A stretch of DNA of 64,000 nucleotides from SZAS-103 sp036496805 (GTDB taxonomy: Bacteria; Pseudomonadota; Gammaproteobacteria; Xanthomonadales; Xanthomonadaceae). Shown in pieces: positions 15,946 to 23,556 of this stretch (positions within the stretch are counted from its first letter, which is position 1; every line of letters starts with the position of its first letter). The stretch lies in NCBI GenBank assembly GCA_036496805.1, contig DASXKN010000019.1, positions 88,159 to 152,158 on the forward strand, read 5' to 3'. A program made the translations under genes and the position numbers. The notes beneath the pieces are model-generated. The model was not told the origin of the DNA, ran no database searches, and was given only the letters and a program-made list of their open reading frames with translations.

Positions 15946-17124
15946 TCAGGCACGCGCAGGGGAGGCGAGCTGGCGCAGCACGCCGGCGACGAGCGCGATC
16001 GCTCCCGCGGGCAGGTTCGGTCCGGTCGGCAGCACCACCACGCGTTCGGCCACGGCGGTCGTATTGGCGAGCAGCAGGCCCGCGTGCGGGTACAGGTCGC
16101 GATACGGCTGCATCCGGTGGCAGCCCGGCCAGAAGTATTTGCGAGCCAGCACGTTCTCCGCTTGCAGGGCGGCGACGACCTCGTCGCGCGTCGCCGGGCA
16201 GCGTTCGTCCACCTCGATCACGACATAGTGGTGGCTGTTGCGCTCGGCCGGATCGTATTCGAGCAGGGAAATGCCGGGAATGCCGGACAGCGCTTCGCGC
16301 CAGGTCGCATGGCAGTCGCGGTTCACGGCGAAGATGCCCTCGATGCCGTCGAGGTTGACCATCCCCATCGCCGCGCAGACCTCGATCATCTTGCCGTTGG
16401 TGCCGGGATGGACGACGTTGTCGTAACCCTTGAAGCCGAAGTTGCGCATCAGGCGCATGGCTTGCGCGAGTTCGTCGTCGTCGGTGGTGACGGCGCCGCC
16501 TTCCATGGTGTTGAACGCCTTGGTGGCGTGGAAGCTGAGGACCTCGCAGGCGCCGAAGCGGCCGATCGGCTGCCCGCGCCAGGTGCTGCCGAAGGCGTGC
16601 GCGGCATCGAACATCAGCTTCAGGCCATGCTCGTCGGCGATCGCCTGCAGCGCGTCGATCGGCGCCGCGCGTCCCCACAGGTGCACGCCGATGATGCCGG
16701 TCGTGCGCGGCGTGATCATGCGCCGCACGGAGTCGGGGTCGAGGTTGTGGGTGCGCGCGTCGATGTCCGCGAACACCGGCGTGATGCCCTGCCAGGACAG
16801 CGCATGCGCGGTGGCGACGAAGGTCCACGAGGGAATGATCACCTCGCCTTCCAGCCCGAGAGCGCGGATCGCGATCTCGAGCGCGATCGTGCCGTTGCAC
16901 ATCGCCACGCAATGCTTCACGCCGAGACGTTCGGCGATGCGGCGTTCGAACTCCTGCACCATCGGACCGTTGTTGGTCAGCCAATGGCTGTCGAGGATGC
17001 GGCCGACGCCTTGCAGGAAGGCCTCGCGGTCGCCGATGTTCGGGCGGCCGACGTGCAGTGCTTCGGCGAAGGCCGGCGGCGCGCCGTGGATGGCGAGGTC
17101 GGATGGGGTGCGGATCGGTTTCAT
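15946..17124 (-). CDS. DegT/DnrJ/EryC1/StrS PLP-dependent sugar aminotransferase
   Basis: This 392-residue fold-type I aminotransferase converts a nucleotide-linked keto-sugar to an amino sugar using Glu or Gln. Markers are the N-terminal HWLTNNGPMVQEFE block, PSWTFVATAHAL, FDAAHAFG (the PLP-binding Asp) and the Schiff-base Lys in SFHATKAFNTMEGG near residue 201. It resembles the 4-aminotransferases of dTDP-4-keto-6-deoxyglucose pathways (VioA, DesV, ArnB relatives). It overlaps the downstream gene of the GT2 by ATGA at its start. No RmlA/RmlB genes are in the window, so its substrate must be made elsewhere. Confidence 0.92.
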   Translation of the reverse strand: MKPIRTPSDLAIHGAPPAFAEALHVGRPNIGDREAFLQGVGRILDSHWLTNNGPMVQEFERRIAERLGVKHCVAMCNGTIALEIAIRALGLEGEVIIPSWTFVATAHALSWQGITPVFADIDARTHNLDPDSVRRMITPRTTGIIGVHLWGRAAPIDALQAIADEHGLKLMFDAAHAFGSTWRGQPIGRFGACEVLSFHATKAFNTMEGGAVTTDDDELAQAMRLMRNFGFKGYDNVVHPGTNGKMIEVCAAMGMVNLDGIEGIFAVNRDCHATWREALSGIPGISLLEYDPAERNSHHYVVIEVDERCPATRDEVVAALQAENVLARKYFWPGCHRMQPYRDLYPHAGLLLANTTAVAERVVVLPTGPNLPAGAIALVAGVLRQLASPARA

Positions 17125-18131
17125 GCTTGCGTGGTCTGTGGGTCGCGTGCGGTTCGCGGGGCGATGTCAGGTTTTCCGGCACGATCGCGCGAGGCGTCGA
17201 GCTCCAGTCGACGCACCCGCCATTCGATCCGCTCAAGCAGCCGCCGGTTGGTCGCCATCAGGTCGGCGAGGAAGCCCAGCACGAAAAGAAGGAAGGCGAG
17301 CGTCATGCACATGCCGGTGAAGATCACCGACTGGATGTGCCCATTGCCGTGGCCCTGCGCCAGATAGACGAGGAAGCGCGCGCCCGCGAGCAGGCCGGCC
17401 GCGGAGAAGACGGCGCCGAGGATCCAGAAGAACAGCATCGGCCGGTAGGTGGCGAAGATGCGCACGATGGTCGCCAGCGAGCGCAGCACGTAGTTGCCGG
17501 CGCTCTTCACCAGGCGCGAGGGTCGCAGGTCGGGATTGGTGCGCACCGGGACGGAGAGCACGCGGATGTTGCTGCGCCCGGCCTGGATGATGGTCTCGAG
17601 GGTGTAGGTGTAGGTGTTGAACACGTTCAGACGCAGGGCGACGTCGCGGGTCATCGCGCGGAAGCCGCTGGGCGCATCGGCTACATTGGTGCGCGAGGCG
17701 ATCCGCACCACCCGGCTGCCGAGCTTCTGCAGGCGCCGCTTGATCCAGGAGAAGTGCTGGGTCGTCTCGATCGGCCGGGCGCCGATCACGAACTCGGCCT
17801 TGCCCTCGATGATCGGCGCGACCAGGGTCGCGATGTCGCGCGCGTCGTACTGGTTGTCGGCATCGGTGTTGACGATGATGTCGGCGCCCAGCCGGGTCGC
17901 GGTATCCAGGCCGGTCATGAAGGCCGTCGCGAGGCCGCGGTTGATCGCGTGACGGACCACGTGGTCGACGCCCAGCCGTTGCGCGACCGCGGCAGTGTCG
18001 TCGCGCGAACCGTCGTCGATCACCAGCCACTCGACCTGGTCGCATCCTTCCACGTTGCGCGGCAGCGAAGCCAGCGTCACCGGCAGGGCTTCGGCCTCGT
18101 TGAAGCAGGGAATCTGGATGATCAGCTTCAT
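17121..18131 (-). CDS. GT2 family polyprenyl-phosphate glycosyltransferase with C-terminal membrane segments
   Basis: This 336-residue protein has a GT-A domain with LIIQIPCFNEAEALP, VIDDGSRDDT and the metal site NTDADNQYD (about residue 95), followed by two strong hydrophobic segments (about 225-300) as in GtrB and dolichyl-phosphate mannose synthases. Such enzymes make undecaprenyl-phosphate sugars for periplasmic GT-C transferases. Large GT-C genes start 43 bases further along, so it may be their donor-forming partner. The start ATG is clear and the stop overlaps the aminotransferase start (ATGA). The sugar carried is unknown. Confidence 0.9.
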   Translation of the reverse strand: MKLIIQIPCFNEAEALPVTLASLPRNVEGCDQVEWLVIDDGSRDDTAAVAQRLGVDHVVRHAINRGLATAFMTGLDTATRLGADIIVNTDADNQYDARDIATLVAPIIEGKAEFVIGARPIETTQHFSWIKRRLQKLGSRVVRIASRTNVADAPSGFRAMTRDVALRLNVFNTYTYTLETIIQAGRSNIRVLSVPVRTNPDLRPSRLVKSAGNYVLRSLATIVRIFATYRPMLFFWILGAVFSAAGLLAGARFLVYLAQGHGNGHIQSVIFTGMCMTLAFLLFVLGFLADLMATNRRLLERIEWRVRRLELDASRDRAGKPDIAPRTARDPQTTQA

Positions 18132-18174
18132 GTCGGAAGTCGATGCCCGGTGCCTGCGCAGGTCGTGACCCAGT

Positions 18175-20154
18175 CTACCGGCTTGCGGAGGCGGCCGGCA
18201 GTCGCGAAGCCGGCTCAGGCACGGTTGCATTCGACTTTCCGGCCTTGGCCAGCGCCGCTTCGAGCTCGGCGATCGTCGTGTCCTGCGAGCCGCCGCGGTC
18301 GAGGGCGCGGAATTTCTCTATCTCCGCGCGCGCCTCGTCGAATCGGCCGACGCTGATCAGCATCTTGACCAGGTTCGCGCGATACACCGGCACCCTCGGG
18401 TGTGCCGCGACGACGGCGTGCGACATGCGCACGGCCAGCTCGACGTCGCCGAGCCTCTGCAAGGCGAAGTCGGCATAGGCGGACACCAGGTTCGGGTCAC
18501 CCGCCGATGCGGTCAGCGCGGTGGTGAAGGCTGCGAACAATTCCCTGGGCTGATCCGGGCAGTCGCCACGCCGCTGGCAACGGAACAGGAAGATCACCGC
18601 GTTTATGTCGCCTTGGTCCGGTGCGCGGCCCTGCAGTTTCCGGGTGATCGCCGGCCACCAGCGCGGATCGATCGGCCGGTGCGCGCGACCGTTGAGGTAG
18701 ATCAGCGCCTGCAACGGCCCGATCCCGCTGTCGGGGCGGTAGGCGTTGCGTTCGAGGATGGCGATGGACCGGTCGATCAGCGGGGACTTCTGGTCCTTGC
18801 CCGCGGCAAGGATCAGGGTGCGCGCGAGCTCGTATTGCGCGCGTGGCGCGTCGGGACGCTTGAGCGCTTCGGCATAGGCCAGGCGCATGGGGTCGGACCA
18901 TTCTTCCGAACGCAGGAACGTTGTGAAAGCGAACCATGCGACGAATCCCGCCGCGATCGCGGCCCTGGCCAGCGGCAGGCGCAGTCCCGGCTCGAGCGCG
19001 AGCAGCGAGGCCGCAGCGAGGAGCAGGCCGATCGAGGGGAAGTAGTTGCGGTGTTCGAAGACCAGTTCGAGCGGAATCACCGTTCCGGTCAGCATGTGGC
19101 CCGCGAAGAACCACGCGATGCCCAGGCAGAACAGTGGTCTCGCCCTGCGCTGCCACAGCGCGAGCCCGATCAGGCACAGGAGGGCGACGATCGCGGCCAG
19201 GGTGGCCGGCGGATCGAACAGGCCATGGGAAGCCTTGAGATCGTCGTGATAGAAGGTCAGCGCGTTGATGTTCGGGAACAGGGTCCAGCCGATGTAGTCC
19301 ACCAACACGCGCGGCTCGGTCAGCAGCCGCTGTCCGATCGAGAACGTGCGGAAACTCGCGAAGCTGTGGAAGATCCAGGTCGAGATCCAGGCCAGCCCCG
19401 CGACCAGCGGCAGCGCCAGCAAACCCGCGTAGGTCAGCAGGACCGGTCGGCTGCGCCTGCCGTCCGCGTTGCGGAAGCCGGCGATGGCGAACTCCGCGCA
19501 AAACGCGAAGAGCGGCAGGAGCGCAGCCGATTCCTTCGCCGCGAAGCCGAGGACCATGCAGGCCAGCAGGCTCGCCGGCAGTCCGATGCCGCCGCGTCCC
19601 TCGATGTACTCCCGCCGGCGCGCGCGCAGGTGCCAGAGCAGACCGGCGAGCACGAAGAGGTTGGCCAGCGATTCCATCCGCTGGCTGACGTAGGCGACGC
19701 CGGTGAAGTTGATCGGCAACAGCAGCCATGCCGCGGCGATGATCGCCGCGATCGTGTCGTGCCGCTCCGCTTCGGTTGCCTGCGCGTGGGCGACCGTCCG
19801 GCGCAACCGGAACAGCTCGCGCAACATGAGGAACAGCAGCAGGCCGTTGACCAGGTGAATGCCGAGGTTGGTCAGCTTCGGCCAGAACGGATCGATCCCG
19901 GTGAGGTAGTAGTTCAGCGCGAAGCTGAGCATGCTCAACGCGCGGAACTGGTTCGTGCCTGCCTGGGCCAGCGCCGCCCTGATCCAGTCGCCCGCCCGCA
20001 GCGTGGTGACGTGGACGTCGGCGTTGCTCAGGAAATAGACGTCGTCGTCGAAAATGTAGCCGCCGTGCAGGCTCGGCCAGTAGACCAGCACGGTCAGGCA
20101 TGCCGCGGCGAGGAACATCCACGCCGCGCGTCGTGCTGTCGGCGGGGGAGTCAC
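18175..20154 (-). CDS. GT-C-type membrane glycosyltransferase-like protein with C-terminal TPR (pilus-linked paralog 1)
   Basis: This 659-residue protein has about ten to twelve membrane segments in the first 420 residues, then a soluble TPR-like domain. Just after TM1 comes GGYIFDDDVYF, the acidic first-loop motif of GT-C enzymes such as TMTC/PMT; a later FEHRNYFPS block is shared with the next paralog. The start is GTG 20154, overlapping the upstream stop (GTGA); frame openness further upstream is shadow coding. Together with its neighbour it lies directly downstream of the major pilin gene, so transfer of glycan to pilin (O-glycosylation, periplasmic) is the favoured role. That role is inferred, not shown. 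Confidence 0.8.
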   Translation of the reverse strand: MTPPPTARRAAWMFLAAACLTVLVYWPSLHGGYIFDDDVYFLSNADVHVTTLRAGDWIRAALAQAGTNQFRALSMLSFALNYYLTGIDPFWPKLTNLGIHLVNGLLLFLMLRELFRLRRTVAHAQATEAERHDTIAAIIAAAWLLLPINFTGVAYVSQRMESLANLFVLAGLLWHLRARRREYIEGRGGIGLPASLLACMVLGFAAKESAALLPLFAFCAEFAIAGFRNADGRRSRPVLLTYAGLLALPLVAGLAWISTWIFHSFASFRTFSIGQRLLTEPRVLVDYIGWTLFPNINALTFYHDDLKASHGLFDPPATLAAIVALLCLIGLALWQRRARPLFCLGIAWFFAGHMLTGTVIPLELVFEHRNYFPSIGLLLAAASLLALEPGLRLPLARAAIAAGFVAWFAFTTFLRSEEWSDPMRLAYAEALKRPDAPRAQYELARTLILAAGKDQKSPLIDRSIAILERNAYRPDSGIGPLQALIYLNGRAHRPIDPRWWPAITRKLQGRAPDQGDINAVIFLFRCQRRGDCPDQPRELFAAFTTALTASAGDPNLVSAYADFALQRLGDVELAVRMSHAVVAAHPRVPVYRANLVKMLISVGRFDEARAEIEKFRALDRGGSQDTTIAELEAALAKAGKSNATVPEPASRLPAASASR

Positions 20155-22094
20155 GAGGGGTTTCCCAGGTCGGCGACGATCTTGCCGCGCAGTTCCTCGA
20201 TCTGCTGCTGCCAGAAACCTTGCCGATACATCACCCAGGTGTGCACGTCGCTCATGCTGCGCCATTGGTACCAGGGGAGCACCGGTTTCACCGAAGCCAA
20301 CTGCAGGTGGGCCAAGGCCTCGCGCGGATGATGGGCTGCTGCCAGCAGTGCGGATTGCACCATCACCGTGTCGAGCTTCGGCTCGGCGCGGAAGGCCGCG
20401 TTGAAAGCGGCCAAGGCATCCTGCGGCCGGTTCTCGGCCAACGCGATCTCGCCGAGCAGATGCTCGGCGTCGCTGCGGCGGCCGGGCTGCATCGCGGTGT
20501 GGGGATTGCGCACGAACGCGTCCGCCAGCCTGTCGGCCTGCGCCATGCCAAGGCCCTTGCAGGATCCGGATTCCATCAACGGCAACGCCCTTTCCATCCA
20601 CTTGAAGGAAAGTCGGGTCGGGTCGGGCGCGCTGGCGAAGGATTGTTCGAGGGCAGTCAGGTCGCCCGCGGACAGGCTGCCGGCCTTGCAGCGCAAGCCG
20701 GCCAGGTTGACCAGCAACTGCATGTCGCCGGGATACTGGCGCAATGCCCTGCGCACCCGGTCCTCGGCGCGGTCGAGCCGACCGTTGGCCACTTCGTATT
20801 GCGCCTCCCAGGCCTGTGCGCGCGGCGAGTCGGGATTGCGTTCGCCCCATACGAGGGCTTGGCTGGTCGGATCGCCCCAAAGGCTGGCGCCCAGCCAGGT
20901 CTCCGCCGCCAGCAGCATGGGCAGTCCGAAGGCGAGGAGGGTGCGCAGGCGCGACAGTCCGCCGGGTCCGGTCAGCCACAACGCCAGCGGCCAGAACATC
21001 AGCGCGGCCGGGAGGTAGTTGCGGTGCTCGAAGTAGATCTCGAGCGGGAAGGGTCCGGATTCGATCGACTGCCCCGCCAGATAAAAAGCGATCGCGATCG
21101 CCACGGATGGGACGCGATCACGCAGGAACCAGGCGATCGCCGCCATCGCGATCACCCCGGCGAGCGCCGGCAAGGTCGTCCACGGGTGGAACAGGTCCTT
21201 GGAAATGACATAGCCATCGTTGAACAGGCCGGGCGAGAACGGTCTCGGAAACCATAGCTGCCCCAGGTAATCGAACAGGACGCGCGGTTCGGTGAGCAGG
21301 CGCTCCGGCAGCGTCCACTGGCGATGGATGATTGCCGCCCTCGCGAAGCCGGGAAGCGACACCAGCACGTAGGCAAACAGCACGCAGGTGGGTAACCACA
21401 GCAACCATCGCCGCGCACTGCGCAGGCGGTCGGAATCCTGCCGCTTCGCCAGGCGGCACTCGATCACCAGCAGCAGGGCCGGCAGCAACAGGCCGTTGGC
21501 CTTGCTGAGGGTCGCCAGCACGGTGCACAGCCCGACCGCGGCGATCATCCACCGGCGCGCGCCGGCCTGGTCATCCAGCAGCCTTCGGCGTGCAACCAGC
21601 CACGTCCAGAGTGCGAGGAAAGTGAAGGTGGCCGGCAGCATAGCCTCGCGCTGGACGATGTACAGCGTGGTGGACACGAACAGCGGATGCAGCATCCACA
21701 AACCGGCGCCCAGCACGGCTGCCCTGCAGGAACGGGTTTCCTCGAGCCGGAAGGCCCGGCCCAGTTCGGCCAATGCCGCGAACAGCAGCAAGCCGTTGAG
21801 CAGGTGCAACAGGATATTGGTGCGCTTGAATGGATAAGGATCCGCGGGCCAGTCGTGGGCATCCAGCAGGAAGCTCAGCACGGCAACCGGGCGACCCGTC
21901 GGGTCCGCTTCGCCCGAGGTCGCATAGCGCTCCAGGGCCGGCAGCGAGTCCACCGCGCCATAGGCGCCGAGGGGCTCCATGTTGGGCAGATCGTCGAATA
22001 CGAACCCGCCACGGGTGCCCGGCCAGAACGCGAGTGCCGTCGCCAGTACGATCGCGCCCAGCCAGAGCCAGCAGTTTCGGAAAGGTCGTTCCAT
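20151..22094 (-). CDS. GT-C-type membrane glycosyltransferase-like protein with C-terminal TPR (pilus-linked paralog 2)
   Basis: This 647-residue protein has the same plan as the downstream gene: TM1, then GGFVFDDLPNM as the acidic first loop, several membrane segments to about residue 400, an FEHRNYLPA block, then helical repeats (about 430-640) with an AEHLLGEIALAENRPQDALAAF TPR unit. It shares the WTLPERLLTEPRVLFDY-like stretch with paralog 1, so the two arose by duplication. It sits 125 bases beyond the pilin gene and behind a strong terminator, so it may have its own weak promoter or receive read-through. Acceptor and donor are unknown. Confidence 0.8.
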   Translation of the reverse strand: MERPFRNCWLWLGAIVLATALAFWPGTRGGFVFDDLPNMEPLGAYGAVDSLPALERYATSGEADPTGRPVAVLSFLLDAHDWPADPYPFKRTNILLHLLNGLLLFAALAELGRAFRLEETRSCRAAVLGAGLWMLHPLFVSTTLYIVQREAMLPATFTFLALWTWLVARRRLLDDQAGARRWMIAAVGLCTVLATLSKANGLLLPALLLVIECRLAKRQDSDRLRSARRWLLWLPTCVLFAYVLVSLPGFARAAIIHRQWTLPERLLTEPRVLFDYLGQLWFPRPFSPGLFNDGYVISKDLFHPWTTLPALAGVIAMAAIAWFLRDRVPSVAIAIAFYLAGQSIESGPFPLEIYFEHRNYLPAALMFWPLALWLTGPGGLSRLRTLLAFGLPMLLAAETWLGASLWGDPTSQALVWGERNPDSPRAQAWEAQYEVANGRLDRAEDRVRRALRQYPGDMQLLVNLAGLRCKAGSLSAGDLTALEQSFASAPDPTRLSFKWMERALPLMESGSCKGLGMAQADRLADAFVRNPHTAMQPGRRSDAEHLLGEIALAENRPQDALAAFNAAFRAEPKLDTVMVQSALLAAAHHPREALAHLQLASVKPVLPWYQWRSMSDVHTWVMYRQGFWQQQIEELRGKIVADLGNPS

Positions 22095-22154
22095 CGGGCG
22101 AGTATGAGCGAATGGACGGGTGACGCGTCAGCGCCCAGGGCGGTCGAGCGTGGG

Positions 22155-22187
22155 CGCAAAAAGAAAGGCCGCCTTGCGGCGGCCTTT
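22155..22187 (-). terminator. Rho-independent terminator after pilA1
   Basis: A perfect 10-bp stem (AAAGGCCGCC at 22164-22173 pairing with GGCGGCCTTT at 22178-22187) with a 4-base loop lies 33 bases past the pilin stop. Read on the minus strand, the stem is followed by TTTCTTTTTG. This would let the pilin be made far in excess of the downstream GT-C genes. Confidence 0.85.
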
Positions 22188-22219
22188 CCGGTACTGCAAC
22201 TGTGCAGCAGTCGAACCGA

Positions 22220-22651
22220 TTAACGGCAGATCGACGGCAGGTACTTGCCGGTGATGTTGCCGCTCTTGCAGGTCCACTTGGTGCTGCCGGCCGCCGTGAA
22301 CGGCGAGAACGTCAGCAGCGAGGTGGTCGTCAGGACCGAGTTGGCCTTCGGGCCGCCGTAACGCACTTCGATGTCGCCGCTGTTGACGGTGACCGAGGTG
22401 ACGTAGGAGCCGTTGATGCTGGAGGGCGTCGAGACGCCAGCCGACGGGTTGCCAGCCGGGAAGCGGCCGGTGTTCGAGTAGAACTCGGCGACGGCGGTCT
22501 TGCTGCCCTCGGCGAGGCTCGAGCCTTCCGAGACCTGCGAGCGGATCACGTAATCCTGGTAGGCCGGGATGGCGATGGCCGCGAGGATGGCGATGATCGC
22601 GACCACGATCATCAGTTCGATCAGGGTGAAACCTTTCTGCATCTTGTTCAT
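22220..22651 (-). CDS. pilA: Type IV major pilin PilA (copy 1)
   Basis: This 143-residue type IVa prepilin has the short leader MNKMQKG, cleavage before F, Glu at mature position 5, and the conserved hydrophobic helix FTLIELMIVVAIIAILAAIA followed by PAYQDYVIRSQVSEG. The globular part ends with a cysteine pair (WTCK and the third-last residue C of SICR), giving the usual C-terminal disulfide loop. A sigma-54 promoter lies about 105 bases upstream and a strong terminator follows the stop, as expected for a highly expressed PilR-controlled gene. A second pilin gene lies immediately upstream. Confidence 0.96.
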   Translation of the reverse strand: MNKMQKGFTLIELMIVVAIIAILAAIAIPAYQDYVIRSQVSEGSSLAEGSKTAVAEFYSNTGRFPAGNPSAGVSTPSSINGSYVTSVTVNSGDIEVRYGGPKANSVLTTTSLLTFSPFTAAGSTKWTCKSGNITGKYLPSICR

Positions 22652-22756
22652 GTGAAATCCTTCGGTGGTGGGTTAGCTAACCTTGCATGTCCCGGTGAAT
22701 GATGAACCGCGTCCATGGCACGGTCGGTTCAATCGGGAGGATGCGGAAGGGTTACG

Positions 22757-22772
22757 TGCAAGCCCCGTGCCA
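22757..22772 (-). promoter_or_regulatory. Sigma-54 (RpoN) promoter of pilA1
   Basis: On the minus strand the sequence reads TGGCACG-N4-TTGCA, an exact match to the -24/-12 consensus with canonical spacing. Transcription would start near 22746, giving a leader of about 95 bases before the pilA1 ATG. PilR and PilS, the usual activator pair, are encoded in the same cluster. Confidence 0.9.
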
Positions 22773-22864
22773 GCCCCATAAGTGTGACCTGCGGCCCGGT
22801 TATCGCGTGCTGAGCATGAAGGGATTCGTGCTCATCGTCAATTCAGGTTGGCTTGGGGCAGAAA

Positions 22865-22881
22865 CTGACGCAAAGCGTCAG
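22865..22881 (-). terminator. Possible terminator hairpin after pilA2
   Basis: CTGACGC (22865-22871) and GCGTCAG (22875-22881) form a 7-bp stem with a 3-base loop, 25 bases beyond the pilA2 stop. On the minus strand it is followed by TTTCTGCC, a short T-tract, so it is a weak terminator at best. Two 12-bp direct repeats (CAAGGGCGTCAG at 22884 and 22898) lie between it and the stop codon. Confidence 0.45.
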
Positions 22882-22905
22882 TGCAAGGGCGTCAGCACAA
22901 GGGCG

Positions 22906-23373
22906 TCAGTGGCGGCAGGTCTTCGGGAGGTACTTGTTCGGCACCGTGTTCAGCGGATTGGCGCACGACCACCTCATCGAACCCGCGCCGGTGATGGGCG
23001 ACATCAGGACGGCCAGGCCATCGATCGCCTTGTTGGCCTTCTGTTTCGGTCCGCTGGAGAACGTGACCTTGATCAGCCCGGGGCCGCCGGCTACGGTACC
23101 GACCTCGACCTTGCTTACATAGGAGCCGGTGACGCTGGTGGACGTGGGGAGGTCGACCGAGGCCGCATTGGGCGGCAACCGCCCCTTTTCGGTGTAGAAC
23201 TCGATGATCTGCGACTTGCTGCCGGCGACCATGCTCAGGCCCAGGCCCTCGGAGACCTGCGAGCGGATCAGGTAGTCCTGGTAAGCGGGGATGGCGATCG
23301 AAGCGAGGATGGCGACAATCGCCACGACGATCATCAGTTCGATCAGGGTAAAGCCTTGCTGGAGAGTGCGCAT
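22906..23373 (-). CDS. Type IV pilin PilA-like (copy 2)
   Basis: This 155-residue type IVa prepilin has leader MRTLQQG, the F-T-L-I-E-L-M cleavage/E5 block and a mature N-terminal helix nearly the same as copy 1, including IPAYQDYLIRSQVSEGL. The globular domain differs strongly from copy 1 but keeps a C-terminal Cys pair (WSCA and KTCRH). The start at ATG 23373 is preferred because GAGG lies six bases upstream and the leader is the usual length; longer in-frame starts would give an abnormal leader. It has its own sigma-54-like promoter. It could be an alternative major pilin or a minor pilin. Confidence 0.93.
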   Translation of the reverse strand: MRTLQQGFTLIELMIVVAIVAILASIAIPAYQDYLIRSQVSEGLGLSMVAGSKSQIIEFYTEKGRLPPNAASVDLPTSTSVTGSYVSKVEVGTVAGGPGLIKVTFSSGPKQKANKAIDGLAVLMSPITGAGSMRWSCANPLNTVPNKYLPKTCRH

Positions 23374-23402
23374 GGGATACCTCGGGGTCATGCGTATTAC
23401 CA

Positions 23403-23418
23403 TGCAAGCATCATGCCG
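23403..23418 (-). promoter_or_regulatory. Probable sigma-54 promoter of pilA2
   Basis: The minus strand reads CGGCATG-N4-TTGCA. The -24 GG and -12 GC dinucleotides and their spacing are intact, with two mismatches to the consensus in the -24 box. Transcription would begin near 23391, leaving a short leader that still contains the GAGG ribosome site. Confidence 0.65.
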
Positions 23419-23556
23419 TCGACATTGCGTGACGGGGTTCACAAAACAGCCTGGGGACGGGAAATCCGGGGCGGCGCCAGGCAATCCGGATGCGCTACGG
23501 CACTCTGGACCATGGAAGGTTAAGAAGATCCCCGATGACCTGCGGTCACCCGGGAA

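Noticed and set aside
18400..20331. Plus-strand frame of about 640 codons opposite the GT-C genes
   Set aside because: Low-complexity Gln/Arg/Glu-rich translation and no ribosome site; the minus-strand membrane proteins account for the region.
22716..22732. A second sigma-54-like site, TGGCACG on the plus strand
   Set aside because: The -12 part reads GTTCA and lacks the essential GC, and there is no gene on that strand to serve. The minus-strand site at 22757-22772 is the true one.
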